From assembly GCA_041655955.1 (NCBI GenBank), contig JBBAEN010000001.1:186001-250000 (forward strand): a stretch of DNA of 64,000 bases, written 5' to 3'. The notes below the pieces were generated by a model that worked only from the letters and a program-made list of their open reading frames with translations, searched no databases and was not told the origin of the DNA. Of the stretch, positions 26,209 to 35,033 are shown piece by piece. This DNA comes from Micavibrio_A sp041655955. GTDB lineage: Bacteria > Pseudomonadota > Alphaproteobacteria > Micavibrionales > Micavibrionaceae. Position 1 is the stretch's first letter. Every line of letters begins with the position of its first letter. Made by a program: the position numbers and the translations under genes.

Positions 26209-27312
26209 ATGGGGTTTAATTGCGGGATTGTGGGCTTGCCGAATGTCGGGAAATCGACCTTGTTCAATGCGCTGACCGCGACGCAGGCGGCGCAGGCGGC
26301 GAACTTTCCTTTTTGCACGATTGAACCGAACAAGGGCATCGTCGCCGTCCCTGACGAACGCCTGAACAAAATCGCCGCGCTTGGAAAGTCGCAAAAGATC
26401 GTCCCGACGCAGCTTGAATTCGTCGATATTGCGGGCCTTGTGAAAGGGGCGAGCAGGGGCGAGGGGCTTGGCAACCAGTTTCTTGCCAATATCCGCGAAA
26501 CGGACGCCATCATCCATGTCGTGCGCTGTTTTGAAAATGGCGATATCACCCATGTCGAAGGTTCCGTCGATCCGCTGCGCGATGCTGAAATCATTGATAC
26601 GGAGCTGATGCTCGCCGATCTGGATTCGGTGACGAAGCAGGTTGAAAATCTTGCTAAAAAACTCAAATCGAACGACAAGGCCGTTAAGGAACAGCATGAT
26701 TTTGCGCTGAAGATAAAAGCCGCGCTCGAAGAAGGAAAACCCGCCCGGACGATCGTGCCCGCCGGCGAGGACGAGGCGCGTCATATGAAGCTGCTCCAGC
26801 TCCTGACATCCAAGCCGATCCTCTATGTCTGTAACGTCAGCGAAGACGATGCGGCCACGGGCAATGAATGGACGAAGAAAGTGGAGGCGATGGCCGCCGC
26901 GCAAGGCGCCGGCGTTGTCGTTATCTCCGCCGCTATCGAGGCCGAGATAGCCCAGCTTGAAACGGACGAGGAAAAGAATGAATTTTTCGACACGATCGGT
27001 TTGACCGAACCGGGGCTGAACAAGATTATTCGCGCGGGGTATGGGGTTCTCGGCCTTCTGACCTATTTCACCGTCGGCCCGAAGGAAGCGCGCGCATGGA
27101 CTGTGCGCAAAGGCGCGAAGGGGCCGGAAGCGGCGGGGGCCATTCACTCGGATTTTGAAAAGGGATTTATCCGCGCCGAAGTCATGGCGTATGACGATTT
27201 CGTTACGCTCGGCTGCGAGCAGGCCGTGAAAGAGGCCGGAAAATACCGCTCCGAAGGCAAGGACTATACCGTCAGTGACGGCGACATTATCCTCTTCCGC
27301 TTCAACGTGTAA
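26209..27312 (+). CDS. ychF: Ribosome-binding ATPase YchF
   Basis: An Obg-family P-loop protein that prefers ATP and binds ribosomes; linked to stress control. 367 residues with G1 GLPNVGKST, the FPFCTIEPN switch, G3 DIAGLVKGAS, and the variant G4 typical of YchF near the CNVSED stretch, plus the C-terminal TGS-like domain (LTYFTVGPKEARAWTV). AAGGAGAG precedes the ATG at 26209; the frame is open 16 codons further up without support. Confidence 0.97.
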   Translation: MGFNCGIVGLPNVGKSTLFNALTATQAAQAANFPFCTIEPNKGIVAVPDERLNKIAALGKSQKIVPTQLEFVDIAGLVKGASRGEGLGNQFLANIRETDAIIHVVRCFENGDITHVEGSVDPLRDAEIIDTELMLADLDSVTKQVENLAKKLKSNDKAVKEQHDFALKIKAALEEGKPARTIVPAGEDEARHMKLLQLLTSKPILYVCNVSEDDAATGNEWTKKVEAMAAAQGAGVVVISAAIEAEIAQLETDEEKNEFFDTIGLTEPGLNKIIRAGYGVLGLLTYFTVGPKEARAWTVRKGAKGPEAAGAIHSDFEKGFIRAEVMAYDDFVTLGCEQAVKEAGKYRSEGKDYTVSDGDIILFRFNV

Positions 27313-27404
27313 GCCGCTCCGCCCTATTTGCGGCATGGCGCGGCGGGGTGCGCTTGGGGCCGGTGCGGGGAGGGCGCGGCGTCCGGCGGGCAGTGCGGGG
27401 ATTT

Positions 27405-27887
27405 TCAGGCGGCTTTCGCTTCGGGGCGGGGCTGGCACAGATCCGTCCACTGCGCGTCCGTCAGCTCGGCGAGCCGTTCGGGTGTGATGCAAACGGAGCT
27501 GTTCCTTGACCCCGCCGCCGGATGAACATGGCCGAAATCTTTCAAGCTTATATCGCAATAAACGGGCAGCGGCTTGGCAAGGCCGAACGGGCATACGCCG
27601 CCGACCGGATGGCCCGTAATCTCCGCGACTATTTCCGCCGAAAGCATGGATGGCCGCCCGCCAAAGGCGGCTTTAAGTTTTTTGTTGTCGAGCCGCGCAT
27701 CGCCGCGCGTGACGACAAGCACGACGCGCTCCCCTATCCTGACCGCAAGCGTTTTTGCAATCTGCCCCGGCTCCACGCCGATCGTGGCTGCGGCTTCGGC
27801 AACGCTGGCGGTGCTTTCCGTATGTTCTGTGATAGTGATGTCGGGGGCATTGGCGCGAAAGAAGGCGCGGACGGTTTCAACGGTCAT
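27405..27887 (-). CDS. YbaK/EbsC-type aminoacyl-tRNA deacylase
   Basis: 160 residues of the YbaK/ProX editing-domain family, which hydrolyse mischarged tRNAs such as Cys- or Ala-tRNA-Pro. Seen: the family-like IAKTLAVRIGERVVLVVTRGDARLDNKKL, with the conserved Lys of AKTL and the Asp-x-x-Lys pair, then GHPVGGVCPFGL and the C-terminal GSRNSSVCITPE. It is convergent with ychF and 65 bases from hxlR, on the same strand as the latter. Confidence 0.9.
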   Translation of the reverse strand: MTVETVRAFFRANAPDITITEHTESTASVAEAAATIGVEPGQIAKTLAVRIGERVVLVVTRGDARLDNKKLKAAFGGRPSMLSAEIVAEITGHPVGGVCPFGLAKPLPVYCDISLKDFGHVHPAAGSRNSSVCITPERLAELTDAQWTDLCQPRPEAKAA

Positions 27888-27952
27888 GATCGGTTTCTTT
27901 TATGGTTGTTGCGGCTTATAGCCCCAAGTAAAGCGCAAAAGCGTCCATGCGA

Positions 27953-28279
27953 TCAAGCCTTGCTTTTACGGTCGTTTTTCTTTCCCCATTCATGCATCGC
28001 CATCAATACGGGTTTGAGCGTTTTCCCAAGGGGCGAGAGCGAATATTCGACGCGCGGCGGTATTTGTCCGTAATCCTTGCGGTTGATCAGGCCGCGTTCT
28101 TCCATCTCCCGCAATTGTTTCGTAAGTGTGCGGTGCGTAATATTTTTGAGTTCGCGCTGAAGCTGGTTAAACCGTTTCGGCCCGTCATCGAGCAATTGGT
28201 GGATGATCATAACCTTCCAGCGCCCTGCGACCGCTTCGAGCGTGACTTCAACGGGACAGGAAACCTGTTTTGCGGGCAT
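27953..28279 (-). CDS. HxlR-family winged-helix regulator
   Basis: 108 residues. The HxlR DNA-binding domain is complete: CPVEVTLEAVAGRWKVMIIHQLLDDGPKRFNQL, then THRTLTKQLREMEERGL and the wing with PPRVEYSLSPLGKTL. Cys8 is at the position used as a redox sensor in several HxlR members (YodB, HypR). It is divergent from the pirin gene over a 147-base gap with repeated GTAC sites, so control of the pirin gene is the likely role. Confidence 0.92.
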   Translation of the reverse strand: MPAKQVSCPVEVTLEAVAGRWKVMIIHQLLDDGPKRFNQLQRELKNITHRTLTKQLREMEERGLINRKDYGQIPPRVEYSLSPLGKTLKPVLMAMHEWGKKNDRKSKA

Positions 28280-28316
28280 AATCCATTCCTTTAGCTTGAT
28301 CGTATCCGGCTTTACC

Positions 28317-28381
28317 GTACCTGACTTTGCCTTACCGGTTTTACAGTATCCTTTTTGTGCGTACTTGCATAAAGACCGTAC
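28317..28381. promoter_or_regulatory. Possible HxlR operator with repeated GTAC
   Basis: The divergent hxlR/pirin gap has the palindrome GTAC three times: 28317-28320, 28361-28364 and 28378-28381. The last two frame GTACTTGCATAAAGACCGTAC with 17-base spacing. HxlR regulators often bind paired GTAC-type half-sites. This is pattern matching only. Confidence 0.35.
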
Positions 28382-28426
28382 AGGCTTAACTTATCACTTA
28401 TCCGCTAAAAAGAAAGGATGGATGCC

Positions 28427-29287
28427 ATGAAAATGAAGGAAGTAACCCGCATAAAGCGCAATCGCGGCGGCCACTGGGTCGGTGACGGCTTTCCGGTCAG
28501 CACGATGTTCTCCTATGGCGAGGACGGGGCGGAGGCCATCAGCCCCTTTCTTATGCTGGATTATGCCGGCCCTGCGGATTTCGGGCCTTCGGACAAGCCG
28601 CGCGGGGTTGAAAAACACCCGCATCGCGGTTTTGAAACGGTTACCATTATTTATCAGGGCGAAGTCGAGCATAAGGACAGCGCCGGCAATGCCGGAAAAA
28701 TAGGCCCCGGGGACGTGCAATGGATGACGGCGGCGCGCGGCATTCTCCATGAGGAAATGCACGGTGCGGACTTCACCAAAAAAGGCGGCACGCTTGAGAT
28801 GGTTCAGCTTTGGGTCAATCTTCCCGCGAGGGACAAGATGGGCGCGCCGGGCTATCAGGAAATAGCAAGCGGTGCGATCCCCGTTGCCGAACTGCCGGAC
28901 GGGGCGGGGCGGATGCGCTTAATCGCCGGTGAATATAACGGTGTGCGGGGCGCTGCGAAAACTTTTACGCCTCTCAATCTTTGGGATATGCGCCTTGGTG
29001 CGGGCCGTAAGGCAGTGCTGAGCATTCCTCAGGGACATAATGTCATGCTGCTTGTCCTTTCGGGCGAAGCTGTCATCAATGGCGGCGAAACGCTGGAAGA
29101 GCGGACGCTCGCCCATCTTTCCGCAGAAGGCGATGCGATTGCGCTCGATGTGAAAAAGGAGGCGGTCATTCTTCTGATGAGCGGCGAGCCGATTGACGAG
29201 CCTGTCGCGGGACGCGGCCCGTTCGTGATGAACACGGCGGAAGAAATCCGTGCGGCAATGCGGGATTATGCCGCCGGATTATTTTAG
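28427..29287 (+). CDS. Pirin family protein (quercetinase-like)
   Basis: 286 residues with the bicupin pirin fold. The metal ligands of the first cupin are present: HPHRGFET (two His) and ILHEEMH (His and Glu). FLMLDYAGP and GPGDVQWMTA are typical. Bacterial pirins are Fe-dependent dioxygenases able to open quercetin or partners of metabolic enzymes; the substrate here is unknown. The ATG at 28427 has AAAGG at the right distance; an ATG three codons earlier overlaps that site. Confidence 0.93.
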   Translation: MKMKEVTRIKRNRGGHWVGDGFPVSTMFSYGEDGAEAISPFLMLDYAGPADFGPSDKPRGVEKHPHRGFETVTIIYQGEVEHKDSAGNAGKIGPGDVQWMTAARGILHEEMHGADFTKKGGTLEMVQLWVNLPARDKMGAPGYQEIASGAIPVAELPDGAGRMRLIAGEYNGVRGAAKTFTPLNLWDMRLGAGRKAVLSIPQGHNVMLLVLSGEAVINGGETLEERTLAHLSAEGDAIALDVKKEAVILLMSGEPIDEPVAGRGPFVMNTAEEIRAAMRDYAAGLF

Positions 29288-29332
29288 GCGGGCGGGCGAA
29301 GCCTGCGCGGCATGACCCGATAAAGAAAAAGG

Positions 29333-29357
29333 AAAAGAGGGGTGCGCCCCTCTTTTT
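29333..29357. terminator. Bidirectional terminator, pirin / 673-residue gene
   Basis: AAAAGAGGGG (29333-29342) and CCCCTCTTTT (29347-29356) form a perfect stem with a TGCG loop, with A-run and T-run on the two sides, so it can stop transcription of both convergent genes. Confidence 0.88.
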
Positions 29358-29383
29358 CATAGCGTTTGGTGGCTGGGGTTTAT

Positions 29384-31405
29384 TTAGCCGAGGCCAATGC
29401 CCGCATGATCCGGGCGGCGGTTTATATTGTTTGCGATGAGATCTTCGCCCGGCCCTGCTTCCGGCATGGCTTCCGGCGGCAGTGGAAGATTGTCATGCGC
29501 AACATTGAACCCTTGCGTGAGATAGCCGTGCTGGCCCGCGCTGGAAATCAGCATCTCTTCGGTAAGGCCGGGGCCGGTGCCGGCCGGAACCGCGTTCTCC
29601 GGCCCCGCGCCCGCGCCCCTTGATACGCGGCCGATGCTTTCCGCGATCTCCTGATGGTTGTTTTCAAGCGCCTCTATATAATTCTCGCCGTCCTTGATAT
29701 CGAGCGTTTCCTGACGCGCCATGGCGAAAGAAACCGTGCCTTTCAGCAGGGCTTCCGTTTCGACGGGGTTGGACAGGTCGAAACGGTGGTCTTTCTCATA
29801 GCCGAGCGCTTCGGTGACAAGGCCGGCCTGACGCAGCTCGCGATTGTTGGTGCTGTAATCGCCAAGCCCCGCTTCGATCTGGTACTGGATGATGGATTCC
29901 TGCATCGTCACGCCGCCCTTGCTGTTATCGAGCTGGCCGAGAAAGGTCGAAAGCCCCTTATCCATGTCCGAGAAGGCGAGCGTGTGATCGTTGGACGTAA
30001 CGGCATCGGCGGCAAGGAGCGGCGCGCGCGCTTCGGGCGTGTAGTTTTCATCCTGCGCCAGCGCTTTCAGGCCCATCGGGTTGTTGGCGGCGCGGTTCGT
30101 TTCCGCGGGCGCGGTATCGGAAGCAAGCTCCAGCTTTTCATGCTCGAAGGAAACATTAAGGCCCGTATCCGCGCGGCGGGCGTTCTCCTTGTCGAGAAGG
30201 GCCTGATAGCCGTCCGGGTCTTTGGCGATAAGCTCGACAGCGATAAATTGTTCGCGCGACATGAAATCGCCTTGACGCATTTCGGATGCTTTCGGGAAGG
30301 CCATCGCGGCCTCCTGCTGCTTGGCGGAGAGGGCCTCGATTGGCAGGTAAAGCTGCCCCGCGGCGGCCATGTTGTGGAGGCTTTGCAGGTTGAGGCTGCC
30401 GTCGCTGGCGGTCAGGGCGGCGGGCATTTCAAGCGGCTTGCGGATGGCGTCTAGCCCGGCCTGTGCCGTTTCCGCGTTGATTTCACCCGTCCCCGAAAGG
30501 CCGAGATAGCCCTGCGCCAGTTTAACCTGCGCAGGGTCGCCGCTTTCAAGAAAGGCTTTGACGCGGTCGTTGCCGTTCCCGTCATAGGGCATGATGCCCT
30601 GAATGTTTGCCTCGATGACTTCCATCGCATAGGCGGTCGGCTGGCCGCCTATAACAGCCTTGCCGTATTCCGCATTGCGCAGGGAATGGTTGGTGGTGTC
30701 GTTGATAAGGCGGCTGATGGCCTTGTTGGCCGCTTCTTCGTTGCCGGCCTCTTCGGGTTTCAGGTAGCCGGCGAAGACGAGCTTTGCGGAGAGCTGGTTG
30801 TTGAAATCGTCCAGCTCCTGCGCGTTGCGGGCCTGTTCTGCGGCCTGTTCTGCGGCCTGTGATGCGGCTGATGCGGCGCGGCGCGCCTGTTCCTGCGCCA
30901 TGATATTTTCTTCGCGGAGCAGGCGTTCCTGTTCAAGCTGGCTTTGCGTGCGGGCCTGCGCGTTATTATCGAAGATGCTGCTTAAGGAAAAGCCTTCATT
31001 CAGCCTTTGCGCGAAATCGTTGAAATGGCTGCGCTCGCCGGCGCTGAGCTGGTTGTCGAACACGACATTGTCATAGCCCGCGGCTTCAAGCGCGGCTTCG
31101 AGGGCGGATTGCTCCTGCGCTTCAAGTGTTTCATTGCCGATGGCGCGGCGGAGCGTGTCCTGAAGATTGGCCTTTGCACCCTCGCTCTGGAGCAGGGAGG
31201 AGCCGTTCAGCCAGCGCCCGATAATGGATTGCGGCGGGCGGACATTCGTGTCGATAAGGTTGATTTGCTGGCGGAGGATGATTTCCAGCGCGTCGATATC
31301 CATGGCGGCGTAGCGGCTGATATCGGTGGGCGAACCCGCGACAAGGCTTCCCATCCCCTGGATGGTCTGTAGCAGCCTGTTTTTATCTTTCAAGAGTCCG
31401 GCCAT
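29384..31405 (-). CDS. 673-residue protein of unknown function
   Basis: A large cytoplasmic-looking protein with no signal peptide or membrane helix. Residues 155-205 are an Ala/Glu/Gln-rich coiled coil containing tandem AEQAAEQA. Residues 293-322 (VKLAQGYLGLSGTGEINAET) resemble the core of a peptidoglycan-binding type 1 repeat. Residues 441-566, from NNPMGLK through FSDMDKGLSTFL, IIQYQI and FDLSNPVETEALL, resemble the C-terminal domain found in some phage virion proteins and muramidase-like proteins. The last 70 residues are Gly/Pro-rich. All three resemblances are weak. Both flanks have terminators, so it is a single-gene unit with base composition like its neighbours. Confidence 0.75.
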   Translation of the reverse strand: MAGLLKDKNRLLQTIQGMGSLVAGSPTDISRYAAMDIDALEIILRQQINLIDTNVRPPQSIIGRWLNGSSLLQSEGAKANLQDTLRRAIGNETLEAQEQSALEAALEAAGYDNVVFDNQLSAGERSHFNDFAQRLNEGFSLSSIFDNNAQARTQSQLEQERLLREENIMAQEQARRAASAASQAAEQAAEQARNAQELDDFNNQLSAKLVFAGYLKPEEAGNEEAANKAISRLINDTTNHSLRNAEYGKAVIGGQPTAYAMEVIEANIQGIMPYDGNGNDRVKAFLESGDPAQVKLAQGYLGLSGTGEINAETAQAGLDAIRKPLEMPAALTASDGSLNLQSLHNMAAAGQLYLPIEALSAKQQEAAMAFPKASEMRQGDFMSREQFIAVELIAKDPDGYQALLDKENARRADTGLNVSFEHEKLELASDTAPAETNRAANNPMGLKALAQDENYTPEARAPLLAADAVTSNDHTLAFSDMDKGLSTFLGQLDNSKGGVTMQESIIQYQIEAGLGDYSTNNRELRQAGLVTEALGYEKDHRFDLSNPVETEALLKGTVSFAMARQETLDIKDGENYIEALENNHQEIAESIGRVSRGAGAGPENAVPAGTGPGLTEEMLISSAGQHGYLTQGFNVAHDNLPLPPEAMPEAGPGEDLIANNINRRPDHAGIGLG

Positions 31406-31459
31406 TTCACCACTTATGTCATTACGCCCCTATTATAGCTAAAAAGATTAACAGATCGC

Positions 31460-31497
31460 AAAAAAGGGCCGCGAACGGCCCAAATTTTTTATTTTTT
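31460..31497 (-). terminator. Terminator after ilvE
   Basis: GGGCCG (31466-31471) and CGGCCC (31476-31481) pair around a CGAA loop. On the minus strand a run of six T follows; the plus side also has a T-run, so it is bidirectional in form. It separates ilvE from the 673-residue gene. Confidence 0.8.
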
Positions 31498-31517
31498 ATC
31501 AGTTGGTTAATAAACTC

Positions 31518-32405
31518 TTATGCCGCCGCGGCCTGTTTGGAGCGGACAAGCGACTCATAGGCGTCGCGGACGGCCCGCGTGATAGGGCCGACATGATAGG
31601 CGCAATCGTCGATTTTGCCGACCGCCGTGATTTCCGCCGCCGTGCCGGTCAGGAAGACCTCGTCGGCCTCCCGCAGCTGCTCCGGTTTGATCCGGGCTTC
31701 GTCGATTGTATAGCCAAGCTCGCGGGCGATGCCGATAACCGTCTGGCGGGTCAGGCCGTTCAGGAAGCAATCGGGGATGGGGGTAAGAATCGCACCGTCC
31801 TTGACCATGAACAGGTTCGCACCCGTCGCCTCGGCCACGAGGCCGCGGTAATCGAGCATCAGCGCGTCCGTATAGCCGTTCGCTTCCGCCGCGTGCTTGG
31901 CCATGGTGTGGGTGGCATAGAGGCAGGAGGCTTTGGAGGCGACCGGCGCCGTATCCGGCATCGGCGCGCGCCATTTGGATGTTTGCAGGGAAATGCCTTT
32001 TTCCCGCATTTCGGGGGAGAAATAGCTCGGCCATTCCCAACAGGCGATGGCGACATGGGTAAGGCTTTCCTGCGCCGCAATGCCCATTTGTTCGGAACCG
32101 CGCCATGCGAAGGGGCGGATATAGGCGTCGGTAAGTTTGTTCGCATCGAGGATTTCGCGCTTCGCGCGGCTGATTTCTTCGGACGTCATCGTCATTTGCA
32201 TGTCGATGAGGGCGGCGGAGCGGATCAACCGGTCGGAATGTTCCTTGTCTTTAAAAATATTGCCGGAATAACAGCGCTCGCCTTCAAAAACCGCGCTGGC
32301 ATAATGAAGCCCGTGGGTCAGGACATGGATATTCGCCTCGCGCCACGGGACGATCTTCCCGTCCAGCCATATATATCCGTCGCGGTCGCTAAATGCCTGT
32401 GCCAT
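31518..32405 (-). CDS. ilvE: Branched-chain amino acid aminotransferase
   Basis: Class IV PLP aminotransferase exchanging amino groups between glutamate and the 2-oxo acids of Leu, Ile and Val. 295 residues. Seen: GLHYASAVFEGERCY near the N-terminus, the PLP lysine in SKASCLYATH, AEATGANLFMVKDG with the conserved Glu, and FLTGTAAEITAV. The ATG at 32405 gives the family N-terminus; the frame is open 17 codons upstream. It is divergent from the response regulator; ilvE beside an OmpR-type pair recurs in alphaproteobacteria. Confidence 0.95.
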   Translation of the reverse strand: MAQAFSDRDGYIWLDGKIVPWREANIHVLTHGLHYASAVFEGERCYSGNIFKDKEHSDRLIRSAALIDMQMTMTSEEISRAKREILDANKLTDAYIRPFAWRGSEQMGIAAQESLTHVAIACWEWPSYFSPEMREKGISLQTSKWRAPMPDTAPVASKASCLYATHTMAKHAAEANGYTDALMLDYRGLVAEATGANLFMVKDGAILTPIPDCFLNGLTRQTVIGIARELGYTIDEARIKPEQLREADEVFLTGTAAEITAVGKIDDCAYHVGPITRAVRDAYESLVRSKQAAAA

Positions 32406-32520
32406 GGTCTTTTTTCCAGTCCTTCTTAAAATGGGAAGCTTCGTATCTTTCTGCAAAACAGCCGGAAATGCAAGATAGATGATGGTTTACGAAAAGCCTC
32501 TTTCCTGATACCCCTTTGCT

Positions 32521-33240
32521 ATGGCAGATCCGCAAAAGACGCATGATTTTCAGGCGCTTCCCCATATCCTTGTGGTGGATGACGATGACCGGATCCGCAC
32601 GCTTGTTTCGCGCTACCTGAATGAAAACGGCTTCCTGTCCTTTACGGCGGCGGATGCGGCGGAGGCGAAAGACATCTTGCGCCTCGCTGTCTTTGATGCG
32701 CTGGTCGTCGATGTGATGATGCCGGGGCAAGATGGCCGCGCCTTTACAAAAGATTTCCGCCGGACGAGCGACGTGCCTGTCCTGCTCCTCACCGCGATGG
32801 GGGAGGTGGACGACCGCGTCGCGGGGCTAAGCACCGGCGCGGACGATTATCTTACGAAACCTTTCGACCCGCGCGAGCTTGTCTTGCGGCTTCAGGCCAT
32901 TTTGCGCCGGAGGCCGCAGGAAAAACCGCAAAAGACACTCTACCGGATTGGCCGCTGGACATATGATCCGCAAATGCCGGAACTGGTCGATGGCGATGAG
33001 AGCGTGCGCCTCACCGATGTCGAAGCGAATTTGCTGGGCGCCTTGTCGCGCAAGGCCGATATGATTTTGAGCCGCGATGATCTTGCCGCCCTGTGCGGCG
33101 TCGATGCGGGCGAGCGGACGATCGACGTGCAGGTGACGCGCCTTCGCAAAAAGCTGGAAGAAGACAGCAAGAATCCGCGCATCCTCCAGACCGTGCGCGG
33201 GAAGGGGTATTTGCTGCGGGCCGAGGAGATTTCCGCATGA
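32521..33240 (+). CDS. OmpR-family response regulator (PetR-like)
   Basis: 239 residues. The receiver domain has the acidic pair in VVDDDDR (20-24), the phospho-acceptor Asp64 in VVDVMMPG and Lys113 in LTKPFD; the OmpR/PhoB winged helix follows (SVRLTDVEANLL, then RTIDVQVTRLRKKL, GKGYLL). Its position next to ilvE and the kinase matches the petR type of alphaproteobacteria. It shares ATGA with the kinase gene, so the two are translationally coupled. The target genes are not known. Confidence 0.93.
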   Translation: MADPQKTHDFQALPHILVVDDDDRIRTLVSRYLNENGFLSFTAADAAEAKDILRLAVFDALVVDVMMPGQDGRAFTKDFRRTSDVPVLLLTAMGEVDDRVAGLSTGADDYLTKPFDPRELVLRLQAILRRRPQEKPQKTLYRIGRWTYDPQMPELVDGDESVRLTDVEANLLGALSRKADMILSRDDLAALCGVDAGERTIDVQVTRLRKKLEEDSKNPRILQTVRGKGYLLRAEEISA

Positions 33241-34598
33241 TTGCCCGCCGCGCAAAAACCGCCATAAAGAAAATCCTCCCGACGAGCCTGCTTGGCCGCT
33301 CGCTGCTTATTCTCGTAACGCCGCTTTTTCTTGTGCAGATTATCACGACCTTCGCCTTTTTCGATCGCCACTGGGAGAAGATAGGTGAGCGCATGGCCTT
33401 TGCGATTACCGGGGAAGTCGCACTGCTGGCGCGCCAGATCGAGGACGATCCGTCTTACGAAAATGTTGCGCGGCTTCAGCGCGACGCGGCGCAAACGCTC
33501 AGCATTTTTGTGCAGTATAAACCGGGTGATGTCCTTGCCCGCCTGTTTGATGGAACCATGGAAGACAGGGCCGTGCCGGATCCGGGGCGTGAGAGCTTTA
33601 TCGCGCACACGCTGGCCGCGTCGATGCGCCGGCATGTGAAGCGCCCCTTCAATATCGCCGTCGATACGGATGAAAAATGGGTGGAGATTACCGTCCAGCT
33701 TGAGAACGGAACCCTGACCGCGACCTTGCCGGAAAGGCGGATTTTCTCGTCGTCCGGTTATGTCGTCCTGCTCTGGATGGTCGGGTCTTCCATTATATTG
33801 ATGATTATCGCAACGCTTTTCATGCGCAACCAGATCCGCCCGATCAGAAGGCTCGCCATCGCCGCCGAACGGTTCGGCAAGGGGCGCGACGTGCAGTTCT
33901 TCAAGGTCGAAGGCGCGCGTGAAGTGCGGGCCGCGGCGCGGGCCTTTATCGACATGCGCGAGCGGCTTTCGCGGCAGATCCAGCAAAGAACCGCGATGCT
34001 GGCGGGCGTATCGCATGATTTGCGCACGCCTTTGACGCGGATGAAGCTCCAGCTTTCCATGATGGGCGATGGGGGCGACGTTGCCGACCTGAAAAGCGAT
34101 CTGGCCGACATGGAGCGGATGATCGAAGCCTATCTCCAGTTCGCGCGCGGCGAGGGGGACGAAGATCCCGTGCGCGTCGATTTGAAGGAGCTTATCGGCC
34201 AGACGGCCTCCGCCATGAACCGCGAGCGGGAGAGGGTCTTTACCGACGTGCCGGAGGATTTGAGCATATTGCTGCGCCCCGTCGCGTTCGAGCGGGCCAT
34301 GATGAACCTGCTCGGCAATGCACTCAAATACGGCAATAATGCGTGGGTTTCCGCGCGCAAGGTCGGGGAGATGATCGAGATTTGCCTCGACGATGACGGC
34401 CCCGGAATCCCCGAAAGCCAGCATGAGGACGTTTTCAAGCCCTTTTACCGCGGCGAATCCTCGCGCAACACAAAGACCGGCGGGGTCGGGCTGGGGCTTC
34501 CGATCGTGCAGGACATCGTCTTCGGCCATGGCGGGCAAATCTGGCTGGATCACAGCCCGCGCGGCGGCCTGCGTGTCGTCATCGACCTGCCTGTCTGA
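33237..34598 (+). CDS. EnvZ-like sensor histidine kinase
   Basis: 453 residues, partner of the response regulator that it overlaps by 4 bases. Two membrane helices (about 20-42 and 175-197) flank a periplasmic sensor of about 130 residues; a HAMP linker follows (RPIRRLAIAAERFGKG). The HisKA box has His260 in AGVSHDLRTPLTRMK, and the ATPase domain has NLLGNALKYG, DDDGPGIP and GVGLGLPIV. This architecture is like EnvZ. I used the ATGA start rather than the longer upstream frame, which lies within the regulator gene. Confidence 0.94.
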   Translation: MIARRAKTAIKKILPTSLLGRSLLILVTPLFLVQIITTFAFFDRHWEKIGERMAFAITGEVALLARQIEDDPSYENVARLQRDAAQTLSIFVQYKPGDVLARLFDGTMEDRAVPDPGRESFIAHTLAASMRRHVKRPFNIAVDTDEKWVEITVQLENGTLTATLPERRIFSSSGYVVLLWMVGSSIILMIIATLFMRNQIRPIRRLAIAAERFGKGRDVQFFKVEGAREVRAAARAFIDMRERLSRQIQQRTAMLAGVSHDLRTPLTRMKLQLSMMGDGGDVADLKSDLADMERMIEAYLQFARGEGDEDPVRVDLKELIGQTASAMNRERERVFTDVPEDLSILLRPVAFERAMMNLLGNALKYGNNAWVSARKVGEMIEICLDDDGPGIPESQHEDVFKPFYRGESSRNTKTGGVGLGLPIVQDIVFGHGGQIWLDHSPRGGLRVVIDLPV

Positions 34599-34688
34599 TT
34601 TTCCGTTTGATATTGCTGCATGATAGCCCGTCCGGCTAGCGGGCGCGGATGGCCGGCTTTATAGAGCGGTGGCGAAATCCGGCAGGGG

Positions 34689-35033
34689 CTAGTAGAGCCT
34701 GCCGCCCAGCGGGACGTCCTTGTCCGGCGCGATGAGCGTGACTTCGCCGTTTTCGTCGGGGAAGCCGAGTATGAGAATTTCCGACATATATTTCCCGATT
34801 TGCCGCGGCGGAAAATTGACGACGGCGGCCACGAGGCGGCCTTTCAGCGTGTCATGCGTATAGTTTTTGGTGACTTGCGCCGACGTCTTTTTAACGCCGA
34901 GCGCGGGGCCGAAATCGACCCAGATCTTGAAGGCGGGCTTGCGTGCTTCGGGGAAGTCCTGAACATCGACAATGCGGCCTGCGCGGATATCGACTTTTTC
35001 GAAATCCGCGAAACTGATGGTGTCTTCACTCAT
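34689..35033 (-). CDS. csaA: CsaA-like tRNA-binding/chaperone protein
   Basis: 114 residues, a single EMAP/Arc1p-type OB fold as in Bacillus CsaA and the C-terminal dimer domain of MetG. Seen: ISFADFEKVDIRAGRIVDVQDFPEARKPAF, then SAQVTKNYT and VNFPPRQIGKYMSEILILGF. CsaA has export-chaperone-like and tRNA-binding activity. Its ATG overlaps the phasin stop (ATGA), so it is translated as the second gene of a phasin-csaA unit. Confidence 0.93.
   Translation of the reverse strand: MSEDTISFADFEKVDIRAGRIVDVQDFPEARKPAFKIWVDFGPALGVKKTSAQVTKNYTHDTLKGRLVAAVVNFPPRQIGKYMSEILILGFPDENGEVTLIAPDKDVPLGGRLY

Noticed and set aside
29654..30454. 266-residue plus-strand frame opposite the 673-residue gene
   Set aside because: It has no ribosome site or family pattern, and the minus-strand frame is longer, starts cleanly and is flanked by terminators on both sides.
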